Notes under the pieces: generated by a model
The model's database searches: none
What the model saw: only the letters and a program-made list of their open reading frames with translations
Told to the model about the DNA's origin: nothing
Translations under genes and position numbers: made by a program
Assembly (NCBI GenBank): GCA_002633025.1
Contig: NMRB01000614.1
Location: 169,022 to 233,021, forward strand
Direction of reading: 5' to 3'
Length of the DNA stretch: 64,000 bases
Origin: Notospermus geniculatus
Taxonomy: Eukaryota; Nemertea; Pilidiophora; Heteronemertea; Lineidae
Part shown: positions 44,721 through 54,998 of the stretch, in pieces
Layout of the letters: each line of letters opens with the position of its first letter
Numbering within the stretch: the stretch's first letter is position 1

Positions 44721-45836
44721 CAAGCAAAGATGCTACCAAGGGGTTAACAAAATTTCCTTGGCAGGTGAAGACAAGGGCGGGAATGTCACCCTCAAAATAG
44801 ATACCAGCAACTGAATAAAGCCGACTGCACAATGTTGCCATCATGATGGCTGTTCACATATACAGTGGGAAGAAGTTGACCACAAGGCCATGAAGGCTCT
44901 CCACAACTCTGCACTGATCCAGGGGTTATCGGAACCAGGGCGCAGTTTATATAGAGTGGGATGATCGACCTGATGTGGTTTTTCGAGAGAAAAAAAGAAT
45001 CGTTGTAGAAATAGAAGTTGAATGCCAGGTACCCCGCCACCGGCACAAGGATCGCATCGACGCAGAAGGAAAGGGCCTACACCGCCCGGCACCGGTTGGA
45101 CTGTCGCCAAACAGCATTGATGAATGAGAGGGTGCATTGTGCATAAAGTCAATGCACCCTCTCACGAAATGAGGAAGCTTGCAAATTGGATGTGAACTAG
45201 CCTACCCGGGCTACCTTACTGAGCAGCGGGTTTATTGAACACCGTATATATATATAGACCCCATACATGCCATACAAAGGCATCCCCGAACGCCACGTGG
45301 ACTATCCACATCGGCGAACATGTCCGAGTTGCTCGATCCCATGTGTGGAGTGCACAGAATGTTCATACGTCATCCAAACACCTGCCTGGTGGGAAAATGC
45401 ATGACCTCACGAAATCGACCTATTTCTCATCATACGCAGAAGCTGCCGCGTCATCAATCCTTGACCTAATTCGTTCAAAAGCAATTTCCTGCGAAGTCAA
45501 AGTTCTTCAAAGACAACGTGAATCGTTACCAACATCAGTTAATGGTATCTAAATCATTCCAGGCGAATAGAGCTCTCAAACTTGGCCCGATCATAGAAAA
45601 CTGGGCCTCGCACAATCACAACCATGCGAAACCATACTAAACCATTTTGAAGTGATCCACAAAAGCCATCGCCGTGTTATGCTGCCGCCTTGCGGCGGGT
45701 TCCGGGATCATTGCGTCNGATGAAACAAATGGCTGCCACCACTTTTTGTCCCCTGGAGCCCTCGGAGAGGGATTTGAGAATACTGCCCGTCAGTCTGCAT
45801 ATGCTGCAAGTAATCCTTTCCATCCTACAACTTAAT
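44721..45836. other. Intron sequence with a strong hairpin and a single N
   Basis: A hairpin with a 14-bp perfect stem (GAGAGGGTGCATTG / CAATGCACCCTCTC, 10-nt loop) lies at about 45127-45165. Minus-strand open frames at 44653-45165 include a hydrophobic stretch (VAGYLAFNFYFYNDSFFL) but lack an initiator and convincing splice sites, so no gene is called. The single N at 45718 marks a sequence jump. Confidence 0.4.
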
Positions 45837-46090
45837 GGCCTGTCTACACTATCAACATTTTCAAGACATTTCTGCGACAAAACATTTTGAAAACTCTTTT
45901 GGAAATGTTGTGGCTTGTTTCAGGGTTGGTCTACACTCTGCAACATTATCAAAACATTGTCTCAAATTGTTTTGCAAAAGTTGCAGGCCCAGTCCACACT
46001 GTGCAACAAACCAAAAACAACGGTGTTTTGGAAATGTTGCAGCTGGATGTTTTGGAAATGTTTTGGAAATGTTGATGGTGTAGACAGGGC
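45837..46090. mobile_element. Foldback element of AACATTT/AAATGTT words
   Basis: The left GGCCTGTCTACACTATCAAC is mirrored by the right GTTGATGGTGTAGACAGGGC. The body is made of AAACATTTTG, GGAAATGTTG, CAACATTATC and TTGCAAAAGTTGCAG in both orientations. Same style as 7677-8263. Copy at 60495-60748. It ends about 160 bp before the terminal receptor exon. Confidence 0.75.
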
Positions 46091-46250
46091 TTCAGAACGA
46101 CTGAACATTTTGGGTTCATATTTGGTGGGGGGATTTACGACTTGCACCCAGGGTGACCTTCAACACTAATGCTTGTCTGTACATCTGAATTGTGACAGGC
46201 GCCAACTTTCATTCTTTTACTAACGTGAGACTCTGTCTTTTTCTTTTCAG

Positions 46251-46301
46251 GTATCTGAGCTTGAACCACTGAAGGAACAGCACTCTGGGCCAACATTCTA
46301 G
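46251..46301 (+). CDS. GPCR terminal exon 4 (16 codons and stop)
   Basis: A strong pyrimidine tract and acceptor (CTTTTTCTTTTCAG) precede VSELEPLKEQHSGPTF and TAG (46299-46301). Phase 0 matches exon 3, and the joined frame ends cleanly. With exons 1a, 2, 3 and 4 the predicted receptor is 414 residues (CDS 1245 nt). The second block copy at 60909 keeps the same 16 residues but stops with TAA. The unchanged peptide, while the stop codon and surrounding bases differ, supports a real coding exon. The C-terminus does not fit a standard class I PDZ ligand. Confidence 0.65.
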   Translation, partial: VSELEPLKEQHSGPTF

Positions 46302-47830
46302 GAACTGTGGGAACTTTGGCGAAGCTGATTTAAAATTACCCTGCGTAAGATTAGGTTGATAGCATACAGTACAAAATGTACTCGTTCTGATTGACCAGGC
46401 CCAGTGCCCAGTGACATGGCCATCAGCAAGTGATTACATACACCTAGAATATACTATAGAATGTGTCAGGCTATCGATGGCAGACCGTGACACTGCGAGC
46501 AGATGTGGCCGAAAGTCAATAAGTCAGGGTTTTTACTAGTCGGTGGTATTGACCATGACAACTTTTTTATCAAGAGTCAGTGTGTGGAAGTTCTAGTCAA
46601 CCGGATTCTCTCGAATAGACCGGGCGGGGCTGAATGGTACCCCGCTGCCCTTCATGAGGTGCATCTGTGGAACAATATGGAATTTTTTGAAAGCTACTCC
46701 TATTTGAGACGAGCAAAATCTGCAAGAAATGTTTCAATTGACTTCGAAGGAAATAATCTCAATTTGGATAAAAGCCATCTTAAAGAACGTGGGATGAAAA
46801 TAAAGTCTGCATGATGAGTGAGCCTCCAGTGGATTTTATCACCTATGTCGCGACTATCACGGTTATTGTGTTTGACACTTCATGCAGAAAGCCGAATGAC
46901 GATGTCAATTGAACCATCTCACCATGATAATACTAATGGAATCCAAAGAAAAGGATTGAAAGTTAGCTGTGATTTGTCAAATGTCAATGTTCATTTTTTG
47001 TTACAGTTCGATGCACCTTTACAGCAAGCTTCCGAAATGATGTAGACAACTTGTAAGTCAGCATTCATTCATTGGTTCTTTTGACTGGTCTGCCAAAATA
47101 TATTAGGTTGATGTTTGAACAGTGTGCATTGCCAATCGAACCCTAAAGCATGTCACAGAAGACAACCTGAAATGGCCAAGAGACCATGTGCTGACTGCGG
47201 TTTATTACTGTCATTAATGCCATCTTATGTTTAGTACTACAATGTTTCACTAGATGGCAGCAGCGGCCTATGGAATTCTGTTGCTGCCACTTGGCATGCT
47301 CAGCTTCTATCTTCTTAGATTCTAGATACATACACATCTATAGTTGTGTTCACAAGTTAAAAGGGCTGTTCCTTTTCGTCAATTGAGGATTCTGAGTTGT
47401 GATCGTTGAGAAAATGGAGAAAGCTCTGAAGCTGCAAATTGCACCAATTATTCTGTACAGCACAACAAATAATCCCTGCAATTTGCAATGTGCATAGCGT
47501 CTTCCGTTTTTCCAAGGATCACAACTCAAGATTCCTCAAGTGATGGAAACAAACAGCCCCTTTCAACATGTTTGCCACCATGCCACTGAAATGTCTTACA
47601 AGTTGACTGGTTTCCTCTCCCATCTCTATGTCTAAAGCATGGTGAAAGAACAGAGAACCAGATGACTTGGATTTACCATAAATCCTATACATGTAGATAC
47701 CGCCTCCCTGTACTGTATTAGTGTATACATGTACATGTACATTCTCTGTACCACATCATGTGACATGGACATTGTAATTAGATATCTTCTCGGTATACAA
47801 TATTGTATCATAATACAGCAAATAAAAACA
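46302..47830 (+). other. Probable 3' UTR of the long-tail receptor transcript
   Basis: Follows the terminal stop codon. An AATAAA lies at 47820-47825. A 103-codon open frame at 46503-46814 is broken by a one-base length difference in the second copy (near 61223), so it is not conserved coding sequence. A dispersed-repeat fragment is at about 47600-47670. The transcript end is not determined. Confidence 0.4.
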
Positions 47831-49663
47831 TGATACATGTACATTAAATTCCTAATCAATTGGGTCATTTGCATTTGACTTTTTCACCAAGAAATTTCAC
47901 ACGCATGTGCATCAAAGTTCAGAGCTGACAACCTAAAGTTATCGGCTCTTGTTGTTTGATTTAGCGCATGGTTTTCACAGGCTTTGATCAGTGCCAACAT
48001 CCATCCGTCTATCTTAACAGGGGTTTAGTTAGAGGGAGTTTGGAAGTCACGGAAGTCAAAATACTTCCAAATTTTAGGCTCCAGGAAGTCAAGTACTTCC
48101 ATTCCAAACAATTTTAAACTTATGAAGCACATTTAGACTTCCAAGAAAAGCCCCAATACTTCCTGATTTTGGGGTTAAAGATAATACATCATGGATATTT
48201 TCGCGGGCCACGAAATTCATTGTATTTACATTTTGTTTGTTTATGTCCAAGCTTTCGACGTCTTATGAGTAAATTATTGGTGGCATGCCCCTCTAGAAAT
48301 TCTGTTGATTCCAAAAGTATTCATTTTGGTGGGTTGGCATGTCCCAAAAGTCCAAAATAACATAACGTAAACATCCATATTTATAAATACTGAATGTAAA
48401 CAATGAAGTCGTGATACATTATCTTTAAGGAAGTCATGAATTCCTGTCCAAAAATGTTAACTAAATCCTGTGATACATTATCTTTAAGGAAGTCATGAAT
48501 TCCTGTCCAAAAATGTTAACTAAATCCTGTGTCTTCAGCTCTATTAGCAGTTGTTTGCAAGCAGGAAGAAAGCAAATTGAAGGGGCAATAAGACAGTCAT
48601 GACTTGCCAAGGTTTTTCATGTTTTCATGAAAAGTTTGCCCAGAAAACTGGTCCTACTTTGAAAATTGTTTAAGAATATCAATGATAATTGTGGGCCAAC
48701 ATGTACCCGAGAAACAACTCTAATGGCAGTGCTTCATGTTTGAAATCTGCAGGAGTTCAATCAGTTGAGCTCCTCAAAGGCTCGAGGAGAGCTGTTCACA
48801 CTTGTGAAATTTGATGGTCAGTTACTTCAAGGATGCTGAGGAGTGCGGTCAATTGAGCTCTTCGGTGCAATTTTGCGAGTGTGCAGGGGTGCGAGCGTGA
48901 CTGCATCCGTCTTACCGTTACGTGAAGCACTGTAATGGTGCCGAAAGTTTTTTGAGGAGATCGAGTTCACCCCGGCTACCTTCACAAGAAATTAGGAGTC
49001 TCCCTGTATTATGGTTGCAGAACATCAAACATCATTGGACAGATGGAGTGACATGATACTGACGCCACTGAACAGCTAAATAGCTATTTGACTGATTGAC
49101 TGACTGAGTGACAGACTGACACTACTGAATACTTATTTGACTAGCTCCACTGATCTTTGGCCAGCTAAGCTAAAAATCGCAGATGCAGAAGATAGTAGCA
49201 TACTCCATCTTTTGTTAGCAAGACGAACAACATGTAATAGGTCCCACTGACAAAGGTGAGATTCTTATGCCCTTATTCATTGAGCCTCAGTAGGACTGGA
49301 GGATCTGTAGGCCTAACTCAACCTGTTTACTACCTGTTCACTGTACTAAAACTGCAGGGATGGAAGATTTAACTCCAGTCATGATATGGACCCTTCAGCC
49401 CCACAGAGGCTTATTCCAAAAGTTGAAAGAGGCTGTGCCTGCAGACACGGACAAAATGCAGTTGAATCAGTCCATCTAGAAATTGCCTACATATCTGCCA
49501 TGTGACCGGCTCTAGCAAAAGCAGGTGCTTGTGGCAACCAACGAAAGGGTCTTACAACACAACAGCTGAAACATTCATTGCACGTTTACAATAGTAGTGG
49601 AGAACAGTGATATACAATGTAGTTGAGTAAACTGATGACCAATGATGATCACCTGCGGCAAGT
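47831..49663. other. Intergenic; includes a 59-bp tandem duplication
   Basis: 48411-48469 is repeated at 48470-48528 but occurs once in the other block copy (about 63262-63320). A segment of about 435 bp (48718-49155) containing a TGACTGACTGAGTGACAGACTGAC run is also absent from the other copy. No exon recognised. Confidence 0.5.
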
Positions 49664-49720
49664 GCCTGCTTTTGCTGGAGCAGGTCACATATTTACTATC
49701 CAATCAAAAAGAGGGCCTAC

Positions 49721-49926
49721 CTGTTTCCCCGGCATGGAAGAAGTATGGCAGATGAACGGGTGGCTTCAACTGTGACGGGTACAGAAGTTGATCAATGAAG
49801 CTTATGAGAGTCCCTCCACTCTGTTCCCAACCGACAAGATCAAAGCCCGAGACGAAATCCGGATACTTCACCCGCAATTTTATAGCCCGTTCTATCGCCG
49901 ATTGTATGGTTGATGCATTGAGCATT
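49721..49926 (-). CDS. Adenosine deaminase ADA2/ADGF-type, internal exon
   Basis: On the minus strand the exon runs from an acceptor TTTTGTAG (just after 49926) to a donor GTAGGC (49720) and encodes 68 residues. The stretch VSGFDLVGWEQSGG followed by LPYFFHAGET is diagnostic of ADA2/ADGF, the secreted adenosine deaminase growth factors that convert extracellular adenosine to inosine. HAGE carries the conserved histidine and glutamate of the deaminase active site. LLYPSQ and the spacing between motifs also match the family. The exon starts after one base of a split codon and ends with one base. Flanking exons (the GHG and SSDDP regions downstream, the signal peptide and PRB domain upstream) were not found, so this is an isolated exon of a gene with large introns, or a gene fragment. 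The 3' direction points toward the receptor gene. Confidence 0.85.
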
Positions 49927-49991
49927 CTACAAAATAGATAAGAATATCAATGTAGAGGGGTGTGTCTGTCTGTTTTGACCCTGGGCTGTTA

Positions 49992-50232
49992 AGCAGAGTC
50001 TACACGATACAACTTCAGGTATTAACAACATCCAACTTTGATGTTGGTCCAAGTTTGATGTTGTTGGATGAGGCCATCCACACTATCCAAGAATAAGCAT
50101 GTTTATTCTTCATCCAACAGGTTGGTTGCTGTTGGAGACTGTTGAATGAGCCTGTCCAGATGATACAACACATGTCTTCCAACAAAGCCAAACATAGTTG
50201 TTATATCCTGTTGGATCCAACATGTACTCTTC
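49992..50232. mobile_element. Word-repeat element of CCAACA/TGTTGGA
   Basis: Starts near AGAGTCTACACGATACAACT, like the GTCTACACGAT ends of the 7677-8263 element. It is built of TCCAACA, TTGATGTTG, GTTGGATGA and CTGTTGGA in both orientations. The right end and target duplication are not resolved. Confidence 0.45.
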
Positions 50233-50277
50233 CCTAAATCAAAGATCAAACAGACTTTCCTGGGACCTTTCAGTACA

Positions 50278-50395
50278 ACTCAGATGACCTGCTCACTTGC
50301 CCAAAGTCTCACGCCACAGTGGAATTTGAACCCAGGGACCCTCTGACTGCAAGTTGGAGACCCGAACCACTACACCACCGTGGCTCCTCAAGACA
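50278..50395 (-). repeat. tRNA-derived SINE head
   Basis: On the minus strand GAGCCACGGTGGTGTAGTGG carries an A-box-like TGGTGTAGTGGT, and GGGTTCAAATTCCAC is a B-box. GAGACTTTGGGCAAGTGAGC follows. It differs in sequence from the SINEs at 17.4 and 18.3 kb. Confidence 0.75.
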
Positions 50396-50561
50396 GAAAC
50401 TCACTTACACAGCCTAGGAAACCTATTTTGGCTCCACATTCATTTCATCTCAAAGATTTCTGAGTAAGAACCCTATTTCTGCTACACCAATTTCTGGCTG
50501 AGGTGACTTCTGCCAAAGACAGACACAAGTGCAAGTCCAAACCAGTCTCCCACAGCAATTC

Positions 50562-50689
50562 AGTGGAGGGGCGGCAGGGGGGAGGTTGCCCCCCCCCCCC
50601 CGAGCCAACCAAAAAACGTGATATTCGTGTGGATTCTGGGCAAAAAAGGTCTTCTGGCCCCCCAGACCAAAAAGCTAAATACGGCCCTG
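50562..50689. mobile_element. Truncated MITE of the CAGGGCCGTATTTAGC family
   Basis: Retains the shared interior (CGAGCCAACCAAAAAACGTG, GGGCAAAAAAGGTCTTCTG) and the right end GCTAAATACGGCCCTG. The left end has degenerated into a C/G-homopolymer tract. Confidence 0.7.
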
Positions 50690-53561
50690 AGCAGGGCTTT
50701 GGTCTTGCTCCTCTTCATACACTTGCACCAAAGTTTGTGTGAGTGGATGAAGAGGAGCGAGGCAAAAACCCCTGTGGTTGGAGGATGCATCCAAACACAC
50801 AAACTTTGCCACAAATGTGTGAATGTGCCAGACTGCAAGATACCCTGCTTTGTTTATCACCAGGAATGAAATTTAGTGGATTAAGGCAAACAAACCCCAA
50901 GAAGATAAAGCATGGGATCTTCGATGACCAGCTGTCTCACCCAAAATATTTTCTGAAGTGAAGACCAGTTACAAACTACAATACCGTAGAGTTGGGCAAT
51001 TCGCGTAAAAGCGAATTGTAGACCATCCATGGCTGAACGATTTGACAGGAGCAGGCCTACAAGCCTTCAATCTTGAGTAGGCTTGTTGTGAAGTGGAAAG
51101 TGGAAAATGTAGAAGTGGAAGCGGAAATAGATTATAGACTAGAAGCATGAAATGAGGATCTGTATGAATGGAAGGAATAAGACGTGTTTAAATAAGGAAA
51201 ATATTTATTTGGTATCAATTGGTTAATTCAATAGAGAACATGATTGACCTGGCCAGCAGCGGGGCCAGCAGGTGTCTTTTCCCTAGTGCTTGCGTGATAT
51301 GAGCAATTCCAATGATCTACATGTACATCGCTTTCTCTCCATCTTTGCTGCTAATTGTCTTTTTCTTGCTGACTTTGATAACCTTTAATTGTGTCAGTGG
51401 TGCCTTTATCATGGCAATTATTGTTTCCAGGGCTTACGTCAAGTTCCAGGTGGTGCCTGATGCCATACTCACTGGAAAGAGAACGATTGTGAAATGGCAT
51501 TAGAGAGAAGCAGTTGTAGGATAAATGGATGGATACAGTGAATGGCAAATTGACTGTCCAGAATGAATCAGACAGTAGGCAGCCAACATTTCATCCACTG
51601 TGAAAGGATGGGGTCACTGGACCCCTGCGTAGAAAAATACATGTATTAACAAACTGGCAGTTCACATGGTTCAGAATCATTTTTAGGCATTCACAGTGCG
51701 TACTGGTGCCAGTGGTGGGTCAAAGATGAGTGACAAAAATCGGGCGATAGATGACGTCAAAGTGGCGAACCACGATCACCTGACGTTAGGCCTACATCAA
51801 ACATGCAAATGTACACTACCATGCTACAGTACAGTGGCAGTGCAGTCACTCAGCTCAGCGCAATGTATTGTATATGTAGGCCTATCCCCTATGCCCTATT
51901 GTATGATCAATTAATTGCTATCATGGCTACCGACTGGTAGGTTGAATAGAACATAAGGCCCTAAATTAATTAGTTTTGATCAACGCAATCTTCATAGGCC
52001 TAATGCATGGATGGAATGTCACAAGGCATGTCATACAACAGCCTGTGCAACAGAGCTGTGCAAACATGGCAAAAACAACGCACATCATGCGCATGCATCA
52101 TCTCGCTGATTCTCGTAGTTGGTTCCCTGACCTGCTGTCAACGCCACCGTTATACTGATCACGTGATCTAAAATTGTCAAGATCCTGACAATTTTGCTGT
52201 GACGTCACTTAGTAACGGCCTCAGTAACACAATTTCGCTACATCGAACATCAAGCCGATTGTGCAGCCTTTTGACCCTACAACTTCGGGATTATTTCTCT
52301 TGCGATACCTGTACAGGACAATGCAGAGGCAGAGCTGATACAGGTACACCTAAAACATTCGGAACACCCGGCATTTTGACAGTTTTCACACACAATGTAC
52401 AACTCGTTTACCGGACCCCGATATCCCATAATAGTCAGCGCATGGCTAATGTTATTTTCATACTCGATTTTCTCTCGCATAGCGTCAGTCTCTTCACTTG
52501 ATAACAACCAGCACCACGTTACCGGGAGGGTGTATTAATTAGAGGGTGGAGGCGCCAGGGTTTAGACAACAAGATATTGGCAATACCGATACATTCTTTA
52601 TCATCATATGCAATACCAAGAAATCGACTGCAGGTTCTTTGGCATGGATTAATCTGTCTACCAATCACTTTTAGTCTTGGGAGAAAAACTATCAATAATC
52701 TATAATACTCTAGGTATCGCTGCACATCACATGAGTCAAAACACGCTCAGAAGAGTACGACTGACAAGCGGTGCGACTGCTTCAGCGGTACCACCACAAG
52801 GGAAAGAAACCTGTCTCATCAAATCGTAACTCATCTTTTCCAATTGTGAGAAAGAAACATAAAATAATCCTGGACACAAATTTGTCATAAATCTCCAGAG
52901 AATTTAGCATGTCAATGATGCCACCTCAGTGACACTATGACACCATAAACTTCGTCTTTGCAACAACGAATTTCCCAGCTGACAATGTGATTTTCTCCCA
53001 TCACGCTTCACCAACTCATTGATAATCATGCGGTGAAGCCATTCCCCGCGTGAAATTAATCACAAATAACCTCATCATAAAAAACTCCAGGGGGACAGGA
53101 AGGTCGTACCCGAATGCGCACATCACTTGTCTCGTACGTCTAACTTGCCAAAGGCTCCGCCGACTTCGGCCTTGATTAAGTGACGATGATGATTTTTCAA
53201 CACGACATGTAAAGGTCAGATGTGAGGCTCAGGTGGCAAATAGTATAAAATTGGCTTTGTTACTTCGTACTCATCACAAAATTCATTTGTAAAAGTGAGA
53301 CGGCTTTCTTTGATAAAAAGCAATGGCCGACTTAATTAGATTCCCTTCATTTTCAGAATTACAATGTTGACATCCGCGCCACAATTTTGTGTCTTCGCGG
53401 ATTCATGCAGAGTAACCCAGCGTGGGCCTACGAATTCAGCTGCCATCTTCCTTGATCAGTCCTCAAAGGGCAGTACTGCCATTCGATCAGCGGGAACATG
53501 GTCGATTGCTGTTTTGAATCTATTTTGTATGAACTACATGTAGTACCAAAGAGTGTAGAGT

Positions 53562-54431
53562 CAGGGCCGTATTTAGCGGGGGGCAGGGGGCAGTTGCTCC
53601 CCAGAGCCTATCTATTATATATTATCTCGTCAACTGCCAACTTCCTTTATACCGCTACCAATATTTTGTCCTAGCCTTGATTAAATTTCTACAGTGCTCT
53701 CCTTTTCTACCATACCCTTACCATTAAATTTAGTTTGCTGCCATGCTTCCTTGCTTGCTTCCTTTATTCCATCATTTTCTTCTGGTGTTTCCTCACACAT
53801 TCACTTCTGCTTTCTGTTCCTTATTATGTTGCTTCCTTATCAATCGTTACTTTGTATTTGTTGAAATGAGTGTGCAACATTTCATCTGCTCANNNNNNNN
53901 NNNNNNNNNNNNNNNNNNNNNNNNNNNNNNNNNNNNNNNNNNNNNNNNNNNNNNNNNNNNNNNNNNNNNNNNNNNNNNNNNNNNNNNNNNNNNNNNNNNN
54001 NNNNNNNNNNNNNNNNNNNNNNNNNNNNNNNNNNNNNNNNNNNNNNNNNNNNNNNNNNNNNNNNNNNNNNNNNNNNNNNNNNNNNNNNNNNNNNNNNNNN
54101 NNNNNNNNNNNNNNNNNNNNNNNNNNNNNNNNNNNNNNNNNNNNNNNNNNNNNNNNNNNNNNNNNNNNNNNNNNNNNNNNNNNNNNNNNNNNNNNTCCAA
54201 AGAATAAAAAAAATGTGGCCTTATTTATGTACTGCACCGCCTTAACTTGTATAGCTCACTACTAAGAGGGCCACTAATGCCTTGGCACTGGCCCTTTGTT
54301 ATTTGTATTGCACTATTATTCAATAATAAACTACAATATATATAGAGCCAACCAAAAAACGTGATGCAGATTTTGGTAAAAAAAGGGCTTTTGCCCCCTC
54401 CCCCATGACCAAAAAGCTAAATACGGCCCTG
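53562..54431. mobile_element. CAGGGCCGTATTTAGC MITE split by a later insertion
   Basis: The left end (53562) and right end (54431) match the intact copy at 40911-41056, with AGAGT duplicated on both sides. Between the 6-bp repeats AGAGCC (53603-53608 and 54344-54349) lies about 735 bp of foreign AT-rich sequence, including the N gap. It ends AATAATAAACTACAATATAT, possibly a retroposon 3' end. Copy 1 shows the empty site CAGAGCCAACC. Confidence 0.8.
53893..54195. other. Assembly gap (303 N)
   Basis: Run of N inside the insertion within the MITE. Open frames crossing it are artefacts. Confidence 1.
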
Positions 54432-54852
54432 AGAGTGGTGAGGCTGTTATTCCAGGTTCTCCCATTCTCCCCTGAACTTGAGCATCCTGAGATTCAGGTC
54501 ACTCTTCTCCACTGCCTGCCAGAAAAAATATATGATAGAGGAGACGTCTTAAGGCCCTGTTTTGAGAGTTTACAGTCGCCACTATACCATCAGTTGGGAT
54601 GTATAGTATTAGGTCTACCATTACCACAGTTACGGCAGTCCCCCACACGATCGAAGTTTCTCAGTGTGAGTTGTCTCTCAAGATGGGCAATTTGCCATTG
54701 TTGGTTTTCAGTGTGAGTTGTCTCTCAAGATGGGCAATTTGCCATTGTTGGTTTCCTTACGATTTGCTCCGAGACCAATGCCACAAATGACTAATAGTTT
54801 ATGATGGTTGATGTTGCCAACTCACTCTATAAAATTCTCATGTAGAGCCTTA

Positions 54853-54998
54853 AGGGCCGTATGGATCAACGAAGATTATCTTGAACTCGGGTTCAGCCAC
54901 AACTTTTCCATTGTCACATCATGCCCCAGCAAACCTGAACAATTGAAAAGCTGTGACAACTTGAGTTCAAGATAATCTTCGTTGGTGCATACGGCCCT
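54853..54998. mobile_element. MITE, second-block counterpart of 41425-41572
   Basis: Same AGGGCCGTATG ends and TA flanks, with a few differences including a short deletion in the interior. Confidence 0.75.

Larger units (their letters stand above)
39811..49663. repeat. Large duplicated block, copy 1
   Basis: Corresponds to 52455-64000 (the window end cuts copy 2). Matched parts: 39811-42272 with 52455-55696; 44228-45717 with 55698-57189; 45719-49663 with 60361-64000. Identity is high, with small indels and a few element differences. Copy 1 has 42273-44227 (receptor tail exon 3), which copy 2 lacks at its single N. Copy 1 lacks the counterpart of 57190-60360 at its own single N (45718). Confidence 0.92.
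49927..52454. other. Unique sequence between the large duplicated blocks
   Basis: Presumably the intron or 5' side of the ADA2-like gene. It contains a CCAACA/TGTTGGA word-repeat segment (about 49992-50232), a tRNA-derived SINE (50278-50395) and a truncated MITE (50562-50689). No further exon could be recognised; a short plus-strand hydrophobic frame (51312-51503) is unsupported. Confidence 0.4.

Noticed and set aside
46503-46814. 103-codon open frame after the terminal receptor exon
   Set aside because: A one-base length difference in the second copy breaks the frame, as expected for 3' UTR.
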